From Paracyclopina nana (taxonomy: Eukaryota > Arthropoda > Copepoda > Cyclopoida > Cyclopettidae), in contig JAGUCH010000001.1 in NCBI GenBank assembly GCA_019096065.1, positions 5,270,001 through 5,334,000 on the forward strand: a DNA stretch of 64,000 nt. The letters are read 5' to 3'. Below are positions 22,701 to 36,325 of this stretch, piece after piece. The notes beneath the pieces were generated by a model. That model made no database searches, was not told the DNA's origin, and was given only the letters and a program-made list of their open reading frames with translations. Positions within the stretch are counted from its first letter, which is position 1; the number at the start of each line of letters is the position of its first letter. Made by a program: the position numbers and the translations under genes.

Positions 22701-25700
22701 GTGCGCCCCTAAAATAATGACATTTCGCCTCTGCTCGTCTCATGTATGCTAGGTCGATTTTTTCTGCGTAGATTTTGCATGTCGCAAGGCCATGCCTTCC
22801 ACCAAGCTATACGTTGTATATCTTTTGAGCAGGCCACATTTTTCTCTGTAATATGCTACATGGTAGTGGTAGCCGCATCAAAATAACCGTTTTTGTGGCT
22901 GCTGAACTTTTGTGATGAATGGCAGACAATTATTACGCAAGGGGGTCCCCATAGAAGCTCATCAAGCTTGGAATGTGATTTTTCGATTTTTCTGGTCACA
23001 TTCCCTACTGAGTGGTGAACTCTGGTCATTCAAAATTACTTGCTGTCTCCCGACGGGATGCAACTACTTGGTGGGGTGTCGTGCACCTTTTCGCGCCAAT
23101 TTGATCCTAGGCAAAGCTTCATAAAGCTCCACTCTGCTCAAGCTGCAGCAGAAAAGACATCATAATTACGTGTCGCAAAAAGCCGGTAAAATCACGCAAG
23201 CTGTTGGTCCCTTTTTGGAACACAGATCAGTTACCTTAACCCCCTTTGTGTTTTTTTTCCGAGTGCCTCACACGAAGCTTGCCAGTCACTGTTTGGGTGG
23301 AGGATTAGAAAATGATGTCTGTTTTGTGAAATCTTCACAGTTTTATGGCTGTAATGGGCGGGAAGTGACGCCTTGCATTATCACATCAGTGTCAACACCT
23401 TCGAGGGCTACGACTGATTACTTTATTTGCACTTTTGCTTTTATTATTATTTGTTGAGGCCAGTTGTACTTTTATTCCACGAGGAAGTCTCACTTCCCAT
23501 TCACAAAATCGTTTTCCTGGCCTGCCAAAATTAAGCTTGGTGCTTAAAAAAACAGCGAACGCGGTCGCGCAGTATTTACTTGCAAATCAATTATAAGTTG
23601 CAATGAATGCTAGGAGACAAAAAAGAATGCTAGGACCACACCTGCGATTCAGAAAAAGCGAACAGATTGCTCATGTTGCTGTGGATTGTTTTCCGAGATA
23701 GATTTTACGACCCAGTCTTTTGGAGCACTAGAGTATATAGATAGTTGCTGCAGATGAGCAACAAATGTTGATTTTGCGAGGAGCTGAGCGTGACCTCAAA
23801 CTTTTTTCAATATCATGAAAGTCCATGACCTTGCTTGTGTTCTAGCTTTGGAGATGATTTTCCACTTTGCTGGGCTCAACAAACGAAGCTTGAGCAGCGC
23901 CTGAATTAGCATAAAAATTCCGTCAGAAATTGAGATGGAAGCGATGTTCCAACGTCCGTATTCGTATATAAGAAAATGGCAATCTACTTCATGATGCTAC
24001 GCAGCTACTCTGTTGAAATTCTCTCACGCAATCGAATTCTGCTCCTTAATGAAGATGTACGACCATGCAAATTGACCTGGCTCCCAGTGTGCCAGGATTG
24101 AGAAAACTTATCCTATTGGACATCTCAGATCTGCTGGAATTTGGAACATCATTAGAAAAAGCCTCTGATTAAAACTGTTGAGCTTCTTCTTCCCATTTCT
24201 AAGGATGTTGTTTGACCTCAGGGGCAGGATGGAGGTGATACCACCAGCATAGCAGCTTCTTCTTTCTCCGATGCCCGTTATGGGGCTTGGAACTGGCTCA
24301 CGGATCATTTATGAGCGGTATCATAACGTACGTCCTTTGTTTTTCTTTGTCCCACCACTCACTTCAATCCATCTTGGAAAAAAGGAGCTTTTTGCAACTA
24401 AGCCTGCGAGCTGGGGGTAATCTGATCTTATGATTATTACTGTGCTGCAATAATAATGAAGAAGATTTCCCATGGATGTTAATCTGACGCGTTGTTTTTG
24501 CGCTTGATGAATGAATGGCTTCCTTGACAGCCATCCGATGAGCAGATATTCTAAAACCTGCTTTTCTCCACGATGGAGCTGGTGGCAAACACTCCATGCA
24601 TCCTTACGTTTAAATGAGCGTAATGAAGGGCCTTGTAGATCTACCTGCATTCTTCTGATCTATTGAGCGCCGCAATGAAATTGAATTAGTGTTTTCAGCC
24701 TGTAATTGGGTTACCGTTTTTGGTGGTGTGATTCTATTCTGTTAATGAAGCGCGCGGTGATTTTAACGGTACTCAATTTGCTGCATTCAATTTTGCTCTG
24801 GTTCCAAGTTCGTTCTCTCCAATTGTGGAAGAGCTAGCTAGCAGCAAGTGTAATCTGGCGAAATAAAAGTTTTCGTCTCGTCACGTGTTGCCCATTAGTT
24901 TATCCAGCCATTTGAGGATCCCCAAAGCATGTCTTTATGTTCTCTCAAGATGTCCAAAGAGGCTTCTTCCTTTTCTTTGTCACTCGAATAGGATAAACAC
25001 TGCAATTTCTCAAGCGAATTCGTGACGTACATTTTTCTACATATAATGGCCAAAGGTTGAGGAGGAGGGAAACTGATGTGTGATGGGCACTTTGCATCAT
25101 TGTAAGGGAGCTCCCTGACGCCCAGCAAATGGCCCCTGAAATAGTTCTCAATTACATTTAGAAGAAGATGATGATGACTGTGAAGAAAAAGACCGTAGAA
25201 GACCTGATCGTGACAAGAGGCCATATCTTGTGCTACTTTTGCCCCTGGCTTTATTAGTAGCAAGTGTCTTCTCCATTTTTACGGTTAGGGGTCCGCGCCA
25301 TGTCCTAAGACAAAACCTTAATAATGGACCAAGGATGAGCCAGTGAAATTGCTTGCAATTGATGCGGACATTCTCAACGTCTCCTCCTCCTCCAAATAAA
25401 TGAGTCGCGTGGAAGAAGTTGGTCATCATGCCACTCGTGGAAGAAGCAACATTGGAGGAGAAGAAGCTGGTTGATTCGGATCTGTGATCGCATGATTGCT
25501 CATCTCAAAGTGGTCAAGGAAAATCCGAGGAGACGTGGATTCCAGACTATTTCGGAGTCATGAAATCGAAATCTTTTTTGCCACACGATTTGGGGAGCCA
25601 ACAAATGTCGACTGAATTCATGAGGATGAGCTGTGAAAAACTGAACAAAAGCTTGTTTTCCTTCTCATGACAAAGAGCCTTTCAAAATGGCTATATTTTG

Positions 25701-28700
25701 ATAGTAGCATGATAGTGGCTACGGAAACGATACAATAGCTTTTTTTAGACGTAGGAGAAGTGGTAGCTGTAGGAAAATCATCAGTGATTCTTGTTAACCG
25801 TCGTCCCAGATAAGAATAAGCGTTCTTCAACGATAAGGTTGGAATATGTATCGAACAAAAAACCCTTGACTGCTACAAAGAGCCTCTTGTTCTTTTTTAT
25901 CCGAACGAAATGTTGAACGATCCCACAGCATTGGTATAACGATCAAGAAGGATGGTCATAATTTGTGCATTTAATTATGGCCAGGTGGTCCTGCCCTGCT
26001 TCGGCGTGCTGTAGACTTAGCAGGGAGAAAAGTTACGTACGGAAGCCAACTTTCCATAATAGTAATCTTTGCTCCCTTCCGAGCTGCTGCGGCCGGGTTG
26101 CAAAACACGATTTTTTGCATTTCACAGAAGCAGCCTGAGGGTTGACACAAATATGACGTGGTATTTGCTCAGCATGTGGATCATCATGGTGCATTGGAAA
26201 ACAGACACTTTCCAGCCTAAAAGCTGTAGCAGCACTTCGACCTCCCACAATTTCTTACCCATCACCACTTTCCCGACCACGTACGCTGGGGTGATGGGAA
26301 GTAGCTCGCACTACCAAAAATTAGTGCACACGCAGTTCAAAAGATCGAAAGAGAAACCACTTTTATCTTCCTGCTACAGACTGCCAGGATTTTTCGCTAA
26401 TCGAGTTACTTTTGCGGATTTCCTCGCTGGCGCAACTTTTCTTTAATTGGACCAGGAGGGCGAAGAAAATAGTGATCGATTGTGATTCAGGTAGACCGAA
26501 AAAAAAGTACCAAGCCACGCTGATTTTCCATCAAAAACATACTGGTTCCATTATAGTTCGATCATGGGAATTTGATTGGGTCATGATCTCGTTTGCATTC
26601 CGGTTGCATATGGGCAGAGACAGCTCCCCTGAAATCAGGAAGGAATGGGATTTTTGGCCAATTCATCGTGGCAGCTCTGTGGTGGCCCCGAGGAAAATTG
26701 TGTCTTTGCTTGCGTGGTCCATTTTTTTCAAGGCTGCCAGGCAAGCCAGAGAAACTTAAATCAACCCTTGCAGGTCACCTACTCGAATGAATTATGGCGA
26801 AATGTGGAACGAATCGCGCATGGAGCTTCATGATGCCATTCTGACTGCAGCATTGAAGAGAAACACAGGAAGAGGAAATGGGAACGGGAGCCAGGCAGAC
26901 AAGAGAAAGTTGAGTAATAGACTTGTATGGCAGAGTGCCTATCTATATGCACGCTCGGTGCGAACAAAAAACACTGCTGATCTTACGCGTTAAAGCTTGC
27001 GCATCCGGTCATCACGAGTTGGCACGTGGTCAATTACGCTGCTCCATTCTCCTTGCCTGATTGGGGAGGCTGGGCGAGCAGTTGTTGTCTAATCGACCAT
27101 TTCCACAAAATTGTTAAGAAAGGGTGTTGAGAAGTGAGCTCCACATGCCCAACTCAGCTTGACCGATCAGTTTACGCTAGCTACACCCTGTATAGAATAG
27201 CAGTTGGTCTGTCGTAATTCAAGACTCTCTTGAGCAGATGCAAACGCTGATAGTCTGTGTCAAGAAACCATACACATTTTGCACGTGCCGAATAATGATA
27301 TGTTTATTTCTTGGCCAGCAACAGTGGCTGCGGCAGCAGGTGCGCCATTTTCCTTAATGGAGCAATTATGTATTTATATTTACTGCATCATGTCGACAAC
27401 AACCCCTGACTGTGACATTTTGGAAACGCCTGAAATGCGATATGGCGCACATGTGAGCCACGAATATACTACTATAGCGCTAAGCACGTCTCTTCGTCCA
27501 TTTTTTGTGTGAGAGATTGTTAAAACAATTACTACCGTGACACAAGTTTCCACATTAGCGCTCGTATTTCCGAGCATTGTTGATGGCGAAACAAGGACGA
27601 TCCTTGTTAAGAATTTTCTCCCAGGCTGGATTTCTTGGCCCCAATTCTCAACCAGGAATCCTTGAACACAATGGACAATTCAAAGCTGGTGGTGGGAATA
27701 AGTCATTTTCTCCCTCTATATAGGGCTAATTAGGGCTGCTGCTGCGAGAAGTCTTTACACATGTTCCCTCTCAGCGGATACTGCTGGTGAAGTTGGGTGG
27801 TGCAACCCGATCCATAGGCTGTCCAAATGCTGCCCCCTCAAAAATAGTGGAAGAAGAACAGTCGGCATATGCAGGGTGAATGAATGAAAGTTATGACCAT
27901 CACACCATGACCCGACTCACATCCTCCTCCTTTCACTTGGAAATAAAAATCAGAGCAAATTTGTGAGTGACACAATGAAGGATGGTGGTGCAAAGGAAGA
28001 TGACTTCCATTGTGTCCACAGCTCGAGTACCACTATATTTCTAAGAAGATCTCGCAGAAACACATGGAGGATTATTGAGTCCGGTTTCCCTAAGAAGTGT
28101 CTCAGTTCTCATGACCTCCCGCTAAGAGTGTAAGGACAGCAGTAGCACACATGTTGAAAAACAAAGCTTTATCTCGATGGTCTTGTGGTGAAGATTCCTC
28201 TTAGGGTAGCAAGATCGCAGCATTGCGATAGCGGCTGCCTGAAAAGACGCGCGCAGTCCGCTTAATTGATGTAAACAATTGCTGCTAACTGAAAATATGG
28301 AGGCTAGCAGCTACTAAGTACTTCTACAACGGTCATTCATTGAGATCTAGATTGAAAAATTGGCCCAAGAGCAGCAGTTCTTTGCTTCATCCATCATCGG
28401 CTATACACAAACTTGTTTGTCGCAGTGACATCAACGAGAAAGGGCAAAAAACGAATTCTTTAGGAGTGAAGTGCTCTTTATCTTTCTGAGCAAAAAAGAG
28501 GAACGCTCAAATTGTTCAGCCCCTTGCGCGCTATGCAACACCTGGCTGTTACCCCCCATTTGTCAATTGTCTTGTTGACTGGTCAATTTTAGGGACAAAG
28601 TGTAGAGCCTTGCTTCGATCAGTGGTATACTTATCCCCGACTAGGAATGGAATGTCAGCAGCGAGCCCGTCAATTTGATATAGCAGACTGACAGGCAGAC

Positions 28701-31700
28701 TAACTCGCGCGTGTTCAACTCAACCCTTCTTTTTTTGCACCATATAGAATGAAGGCTGTCCGTTTCAAGATTTCTCTTGATTGCAGCTAAATAATAATTC
28801 TGCAGCACCTTTTTTTTCATTTCGGAAGTCTTCTCTCAAGTCTTGCGATGATCGACTGTGTACGTTTACCGCGTTTTCTTCATCGTGGTAGCTCATATAA
28901 AGCGTGGGCCGAGAAAGTAGTACTACATATACATACCACCATGTACATGAATCATTGCATTAGCATAATAACCATGTGGTGATTGCTAGGAGGAGTGTGG
29001 AGCCATCCACTCAATAATTCTGCAAAAATGTTTGCTCGTTGGGCAATGCTTCCCCTCGTAATATAGGGAGGAAAGGGAGGCTGATATGTGTCGAAATAGC
29101 CCCATGAAGATGATATTCTCAGCAAAACAGAAGGAAAGCGTGAACAGACCACCCAAGACGCAGGCTCGCATGAATTTTCTCAAAACAAATAGGCCCACTT
29201 CATTTTTGAAATGGCTCTCGGTTAACCAGTTCCACACTGAGATGGGCTGGCAGCCAGTGCATAAAAGGGCCTGTTATTGTCACGTTTTTACCATGAGTTT
29301 CTTCACAATCACAATAAAGGTGTCGAGCATTGCTTCTTCTTGGGCGTCAAGGACTTTGTGGACCTTTGCCATCTTTAATGGCATTTGTCAAGGAGATTTC
29401 TGGGCTGACATTGTTATGCCTGAATATTTTTGGCTACTCTGACTGCAAAAACGACACAATTGACATGGGAAAGAAAGTTTTCTTGCATGACTTTGTCACT
29501 GCTGCTGTGGAATCGTGAGAAAAAAAGTCTGCAGAGAAATCTGGTGAAAGACGCTCGGTTATAGCCAAAAACTAATGGCCGACGTGATTTACAGCTCTTT
29601 GATGGACTCGGCTTCACAAATCAGTTCAAAACCTTTTGTTAGCCACATATGGCAAAGGTAAAAAATTGACACCTCTCAACCGTTGCACTCAATGGGTTTC
29701 CCGCCCGTTTTTGCTTTTCATGCCATCATGACTGGTCTTACAAGGAAGTGGAAATTGCGGAAGTTTTTTTCAGCAGCACCTCTACTTACGCCACTTTCTA
29801 TTGTTTTTCGATTCACAGCAGCCTCTGCGTGCCCATTTTGATATAGCAATATGGGCACGCACTGAGCTGCTGCTGCTGGGAAATTGCTAAGGAAGTCAAA
29901 GAAGGTGATCTACTTTTTCCAGTGCGCTAAGTAGCTTCCAGCAAATGATTTGTGAGGGGTCATGACCCATCTCTCATGATTGGTGTTAAAGTGAAACTTT
30001 TCAGCCATCAGCTCCAAATTCCAGTGGAAGTAAATTCCATTTATGAATAGAAACTATTTCTCAGTCAGCTCTGAGTGGGTCAGCACAAAAAAGCCAGTGA
30101 TGTGTGCCAAAAGTGCCCAGAGTCAATGGTGGAGAAAAGTCAGACTTGGTGAAATTCCTACCCCGACCTTTTCACCAACCATGAGAGACCTCTTTTAATG
30201 ACAGCTGATCCCTGTGACCCTGTTGCTTCTAGCTCTGTTGCTACTGCTCATCGGAGCACAAAGAAGTGACTCGTTAGCTATTGCCTTTTTGAGAAAGGCT
30301 AATTTCACGGGGCCACAAATAGCCTAGTGTTTCAGCTCGGCCACCATTTTAAGTTAGTATGCGATCAATTGTTTGCTTGTGAAGCAGCACAAGGTATCAA
30401 AAAGCTCTTTTGAATGGCTTACAAATGGTAAGATTTGTATGCGAGAATTCCTCGTGACATAAGCAAGAAAAATTACTCTCGTATGGAGCAACAACCAAAC
30501 ATATAGGAAGGCTCCACATTCTTGGGTAGCTTTTGTTGTAATTTAGCATTTTACTACTTCTGCTGCCGTAGAGGAAACTGAGCTAAGAATGCATTGTAAA
30601 ACAGTCTCATCAGTGGAACACGACTCGGCAGCAATCTCGTGCAATTTTTCCTCCTTCCCGCTCATGAGTTTCTTTCTTCAAAAAGAAGCTCACTTAATAG
30701 GCGTGCAAAAAGCTGTAGATGAATGTAGTAGCTGCTTCTTCTCGGAGTCACGCTTCTAATTATTTTACAGCACTTACATCCACTTCATATGGTTTTCATT
30801 ATCAAATGCTGCTCTTGGCCGGGGTTTGAATGGGACTTAGTATTTCTCACGCACCAATGGGTCTCAAGGGACTAAAATTGACTCAACTACCGAAATTCCA
30901 GAAGTCTTTCAGACGATGGTCAAAAGGTCATTCACAAAAGATGGTGTGAATAAACAACAAATTATTTCCATACCCCTGCAGTAGTTGTGGCAGAAGCGCA
31001 ATCTTGTTGTCGGCAAATTCTTTGAGGCTTTGTCCAAATTACAAGTCCAATTGTTTGATTGGATGTTTGTGGTATATTGTGCTACAGTGGCATAGTAGTC
31101 GGGGTCGGAGAAATGCAAAGTATTTTGGTGATAATATGGTGGCAGCAGCAACCCTTGTAAGGATCTCCAGCTGAGCTAAAATTCAAAAGTATGCACTTTA
31201 TTGTCACAGAATTCAATGTGGCACAACTGGGTGGTGGTTAATAAATAATGTCGCGGTGGCCTTCTTCCATAGATTTCATTCAGGCGCTCGCTGCACGACC
31301 GAGGAATGTTTCCTCCATTTCTTCTTCGCAGGGGTGGCAAAATGTCTTTCGCTCTTTCCCTTTGAGTGATGGTGATTCTTCGTGTCCAGCCCGTATTTGG
31401 ACTCTTAAGAAGAGTTGAGATTGATGCCAGCAAATGACCTCCAGGTGCAATTTATGCTTTTTGCAATCTTTGTTAAATCTGGCAGTGCAGTGGCGGTGGG
31501 CAGAATTATAAATGCCCTGTGCATTATGCTGAGCTGCGTTGAGCAGTATGCGGCTTTTTTAAGATTCATAAACTAAGGTGTCCGTAGAAGGTCGTGCGAG
31601 TCGTTGTCGTCGTCTTTTTTGATGGTCAAGTAAGCAAACTTACCCTTTTCGCCACTCATCTTTGCTTAGGATCATCATCGTCGTCGTCATCGTGTTTTGT

Positions 31701-34700
31701 GGCTGGAAAGATGAGAGAGCGTGAGAGTCTTGAAAAATGACCGCGTTCTGACCCCTTCGTCATGAAACGATGACCACTCGAAAAGTGGGCTTCTCATCCT
31801 GATTTATCGGTCCACCACTACCTAATCGGTGTTTTTAATTTTCCAAAGGGTTTGCCAGACTACAAGACTCAACTTCGTGTTATTGTTCTCAGCAGCGCGT
31901 ATTCTCGTCGGCTGCTGCTAATTAGTAATTACTCTCTCTCTGTGCCATAGTAAAAAATGTTGCTACTAGCACTTCGAGCAGCATGCAGTTATTGAATTTG
32001 AAGGTTTTACAACTTAGAAGCAGCTGACTGGGTGGCTTGTTGCGAGCGGTGGTCTTATTGAAGTCGTTTCTACGTGGAAACTACAATGGATGACGAAATG
32101 TGCTTCGCGACCACAAAGAAGACCTGCAAAGCCAGGCAAAGGGGGACGCTAGTCAATTTTGACATACTGCCAGAGCAATTGGTGCAATTGGGTTTGAGCC
32201 ACTTAAAAATGAGCACCCCTCTGATTGCCTTCCAAGCTGAACAACGGCCCGTTCTTTTTTGGCGTAATTATTCTCTCAGGTGATACATATTTGTGAAGCA
32301 GAATCAAGTTGATGAAGACATTGCCAGAGTGAATGCAGATCATTAATGCCAAGCTTGTCATAAGGTATCATTTGTCGTCGTGTGAATGCTGATGCATTAC
32401 TGCGACTCGGTGGTTGTTTGTCCCAATAGCCACCATCTTTCACATAGAAATTAGCTGGATTTTCCCAAGGTACAGCAACCACTACCAAAGCCGCCCAAAG
32501 GCACGATTTGCCACCAAATTGTTGCCGGTCAATCGCGTGCTCTCTCACAGCAAAATGATGGGAAAACTAAAGTTAACTACATTGTTGTTCATTGCGGCTT
32601 TTTAAATCCCCACTTGAGCAGAAGCCACCCAAAGAGCCCAATTAAAGCGTTTTAAAGGACTTTTTAAACCACCATTCTTGGCCTCTGATGGATGGCCTGA
32701 TTTCTATTTCACGCTTTGCTCGCCCATTTTTTTGTTCTCTTTTTATTCGCTGGTGCTCCAGCAAGTCGTTTTGCATTGTCTTGAACTGGCTGCAGATCCA
32801 TCATGACCTGGATAAATTTGCGTAATATCATCATGTCAGCACGTACCCAGTCCTTTTTCGGGCATGCTTGATTTCACTTGAATTACTTATGCTCATCAAT
32901 ATGGCTGGAATGCGCATTTGAACAGCAGCAGATTTTTTGCCCCGAGCATAAGCCACAAATGAAACTTTGAGAGGCCTCAGTAGGTCATGTTTCAATGCAT
33001 GTGTTGAAGTGCTACCTGTCATTTGCAGTTGTGCGAACGTATGAGAGTTTACAATCAATTTCTTTTCCTGGGTGCCCAAATCTCAATTTGAATCAAGATG
33101 GCCCCATTTGCAGGCTGTACTGCCATGAATGACAGTTATTCGATACAAAGGAATAATTTCTTGTCAAGGCAATTTTCCCAGCAGGACTTCATTTTTCGAA
33201 AAATTGGTGGCTTCTTCCCTCTGTAGTACCATGATGGGCGTCACTTATCATCTCCAGGTGGGAAAGTGCAAGCTAGACTTTTTTTAGGAGCTAAATTGCT
33301 TCAAGTCATGATTTGAGGCTTGGCTCTGAAGCAGCGCAGCAGCTCTGGGAAATCAAACAATATAAAATTGGACTCGTTTAATTGGTTTCCACTTTTTGCA
33401 AGCGCGAGCTGTATTCTAAGTTGTAGTGTGCAATTGGAACCAAACTAGCTAGTGACTCGTGATTTTCCCACGAATTTTCTCCCCTATACGATAGTTTAAA
33501 TTATCCTCAAGCAGCTATATGGCTCCTCTACTTTCAATAGTATCACATGGTATGATTTCTCCAAAGATAGTTGTCATAAGTGACGGCTCAAAATATAATA
33601 GTGTTTGATCGTTTCCACTGAAGATAAAAGGACGCCGAATCTACGTACTATTACACGTTTTCTCCTCAACGTACACCGTAGCATATATCTCATCGTCTTG
33701 ATTTTCATTTAGCCCATCCGCATATTAAATGATCTGTAAGAAAATGAGAGAAACCCGAAAAACATCCTGTGTTAGTTACACCGATGCAGAACTGCTCTCC
33801 ACAAACAGGATGTGTACTACTATGCGAATATAAATGAAGCAAATGAAAATTCGTGGAAGCAAAAGTTTAGCAAATATGTAGAATTGTTTAATAATGTGCA
33901 TGTTATGTTTTTATGAAGTCATCATTAAGCATCACTGGTAGCATGGCATGTCTCTTCCTTCCGTTGTCGTTGCGCGAATTAAGGGAAGCAACCAAGCAGT
34001 ATTCGTGACGCTTCTCTGTACGTCTTGCTGAGCAATGCCAAAAGTTGGCATAATTAGCCTAAAGCGACTCAAAGGAATGGAATAACATTTTTCTGCCGTA
34101 ACTCATTTGCAGCTCCGCAGTAATAATAGTATGTTCGCACTCATCGAGTTAGGTGCCGAACTATCGAGCAGCAGAGGAGGGGTAAACATCCGGTGCCACC
34201 AAACCCCCATATAGTATCATTTTCTCATTATGGTATTTCTAAGCTCATATCCTGTCACAGAATTGGAGAGGAGGCGTGTGCTCAATTGCTCTGCGCTCAA
34301 ATTATGAGACAAAAGAGCATTAGTAGGAAATTATTAGTTCTTTGTAGTGGTGTGGAGTTTTTGGCAAGGTCTGCCATCATCGTTTATCATTGACCCGAAT
34401 TCCCTAAATGATGCAGACATGACCGTTTTGAGTGGAACGTGAAGATATTTGACTCAAATAGACTCGTTAATACGTATATAGGAATACGGTTTTTTGCACT
34501 GCCCAAAAATGCTCGAGGGGCGCAAAAACCCGATGTTGTTTTTGGTTCAATGGATCTTTTTCAAGCCCCTTTCGCTTTGAGCTGTGGATCGTAAATTAGA
34601 GAAAGATGTGTGCGTACCAATGAAAAGAAGCTGCCAAAGGAAATTTTGGGCATGTTTTACAGAGCCATTCTCAACTTTGCGCAGCTCTTTATGAAGGAAG

Positions 34701-34966
34701 TGCCCAATTATGTTCGAGAGCAAGCAGGGCGCTTGCTTGGCCTGTGCAATAACCGAAAACAACTCTTTTTATGAGGCACTTAGCCAATGGGGAATAATAT
34801 ATTTTTTCCAATATGAGTATCACAGAGTTGCAAAACAAAACGTCAAAACACAATACAAAATAAGAGAGAGATATATAGGCTAAAAACGAGTAGTACGTTT
34901 GATGCTTAGTAATTATAGACTAGTAGCGAGAGGCACTAACAGAAATATAGTCCCTTATGTTAAAGA

Positions 34967-36325
34967 TCAGATGTAGAAGTAGTTTTCGTAGTCGTGGAAT
35001 CTGGCCCGAATGTGAGAGCGCCCAAAGTTGGTGACATTGCCTCGACTCCCATTGGCCAAGAATAGGCTTGCTTGCTGTTGAGGCTTCGGCCTCAGAACCG
35101 GAGGCAGACCGACCTCGTGAATCGAGGCGGCGTTGCTGTTGCGCAGACTGCTGATGTTGCGCGGTAAGGTTGTGACAGGTCCATTGATGTTGAAATTTGG
35201 CTTGATTGTGGGCAACGCCCTTGGGGGTGTTGACCTTAGACTTGATCTGGTGGAGGAGGCTGAGGTTGGATCTGGTGAGGGGGATGGGGAGTGATCAGAG
35301 TTGCTGGTGCTGTAACTTGTGTCCATGGCCTCTTCACTGCTTTCACTTGAGGCCGACGAGGTTGCAGGGCTCATACCGCTGCTGGAGGTGGTGGAGGCCA
35401 CCGGCGGCGAGGCCACAGATATGGAGAGGACAGATGCCGAGTTCCTCTTGAGCACGAACTGGTACATGGCTGGGTCGTCCCATCCCTGCTGAATGGAAGC
35501 GGGGCAGTCGTCGTGATGAAGCCTCCGCTCGAAATTATTCGAGGTCACTTCGCAGAGGACGAATCTGTCGACGCGCTCAATCCTCTCGAGGCCGTAGCAA
35601 TGGAAGAGGATCGTGATGACCTCTCTCACCGTCGTCTGCTCGGAGATGAGCAAGCACTTGTACTTGGACTCGGCCATCAACACGGAGTCGTGGATGCGCA
35701 CGAGGCCGCCCTTCTTGGCCTGCAGCGTGAATTTGCACTCGCCCCAGGGGTGGCAGGACTTGAGCTCGGCCGGCCTCGAATCGTCGTCCAAGCTGAGCGT
35801 CCTCGACAACGCGGCCACCCCGATGTCCATGGTGAGGTGGAAGAGCTTGGGGTCGCGATGCCTCATCTTGAACTTGGAGAGGAGCATCCAGATGACCTCA
35901 GCGGCGGTTGTGGTCCTGCTGATGCTCAGCGTCTTGTACTCGATGTCCGACCTCAGGCACTTTGCGTAGATCTTGATGGCTGTACGCGGACCAGCTCCGT
36001 GAAAGCTGTCGTTGGTGGCGAGGCTGGCGTAACTGGAGGCCCTCGAGGCCATGGAGAGCGGCTCTGGACTGGAGTACGAGGACCGTCTGGAGTCCACGGC
36101 TGAAGTCGGCGTGGAGGCCTCAATGTGGTGGTTCGTGAGGACGAAGGAGGACGACGTGGAGGTGTCGCTGCCTGCGAAGCTGCAGTTGACGCTGCCCGCG
36201 CCCGAGCTGCTCGAACTGGAGGACGAGTTGAGGCTGGAGGTGTCCAACTGCTGTTGAGGCTGGAGGTTTCTTCTTGACCTCCGAGTCTGGTGCTCGATTG
36301 CCGTGGCGTGGCAATGCTTTAGCAT
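34967..36325 (-). CDS. rau: Two-RA-domain protein, Rau-like
   Basis: A single-exon frame of 452 residues from the first true ATG (36325, MLKHCHATAIEHQ). The frame continues six codons upstream only through a GTG. Serine-rich disordered sequence ([11 protein letters not shown], then SRRSSYSSPEP) precedes two Ras-association domains. RA1 is at about 115-206 (TAIKIYAKCLRSDIEYKTLS, then WGECKFTLQAKKGG). RA2 is at about 213-295 (ESKYKCLLISEQTTVREVIT, then YQFVLKRN). The C-terminal third is again S/P-rich and ends in HDYENYFYI. RA domains bind GTP-loaded Ras or Rap. Drosophila Rau, as I recall, also has two RA domains, is about 51 kDa, and sustains EGFR/FGFR-Ras signalling. Length, domain order and overall layout fit, but orthology is inferred. 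A RasGRF gene lies about 31 kb away, which may be coincidence. Confidence 0.78.
   Translation of the reverse strand: MLKHCHATAIEHQTRRSRRNLQPQQQLDTSSLNSSSSSSSSGAGSVNCSFAGSDTSTSSSFVLTNHHIEASTPTSAVDSRRSSYSSPEPLSMASRASSYASLATNDSFHGAGPRTAIKIYAKCLRSDIEYKTLSISRTTTAAEVIWMLLSKFKMRHRDPKLFHLTMDIGVAALSRTLSLDDDSRPAELKSCHPWGECKFTLQAKKGGLVRIHDSVLMAESKYKCLLISEQTTVREVITILFHCYGLERIERVDRFVLCEVTSNNFERRLHHDDCPASIQQGWDDPAMYQFVLKRNSASVLSISVASPPVASTTSSSGMSPATSSASSESSEEAMDTSYSTSNSDHSPSPSPDPTSASSTRSSLRSTPPRALPTIKPNFNINGPVTTLPRNISSLRNSNAASIHEVGLPPVLRPKPQQQASLFLANGSRGNVTNFGRSHIRARFHDYENYFYI

Larger units (their letters stand above)
14931..34966. other. About 20 kb without a supported gene
   Basis: Many short frames are present, none with recognisable domains, consistent splice context or coding-like composition. 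Simple repeats occur at 15073-15094 and 16775-16789. The region lies between the 5' end of the receptor gene and the 3' end of the Rau-like gene, both on the minus strand. It may hold receptor 5' UTR exons, enhancers, non-coding transcripts or old unrecognised repeats. No tRNA, rRNA or clear transposon was seen. Confidence 0.5.
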
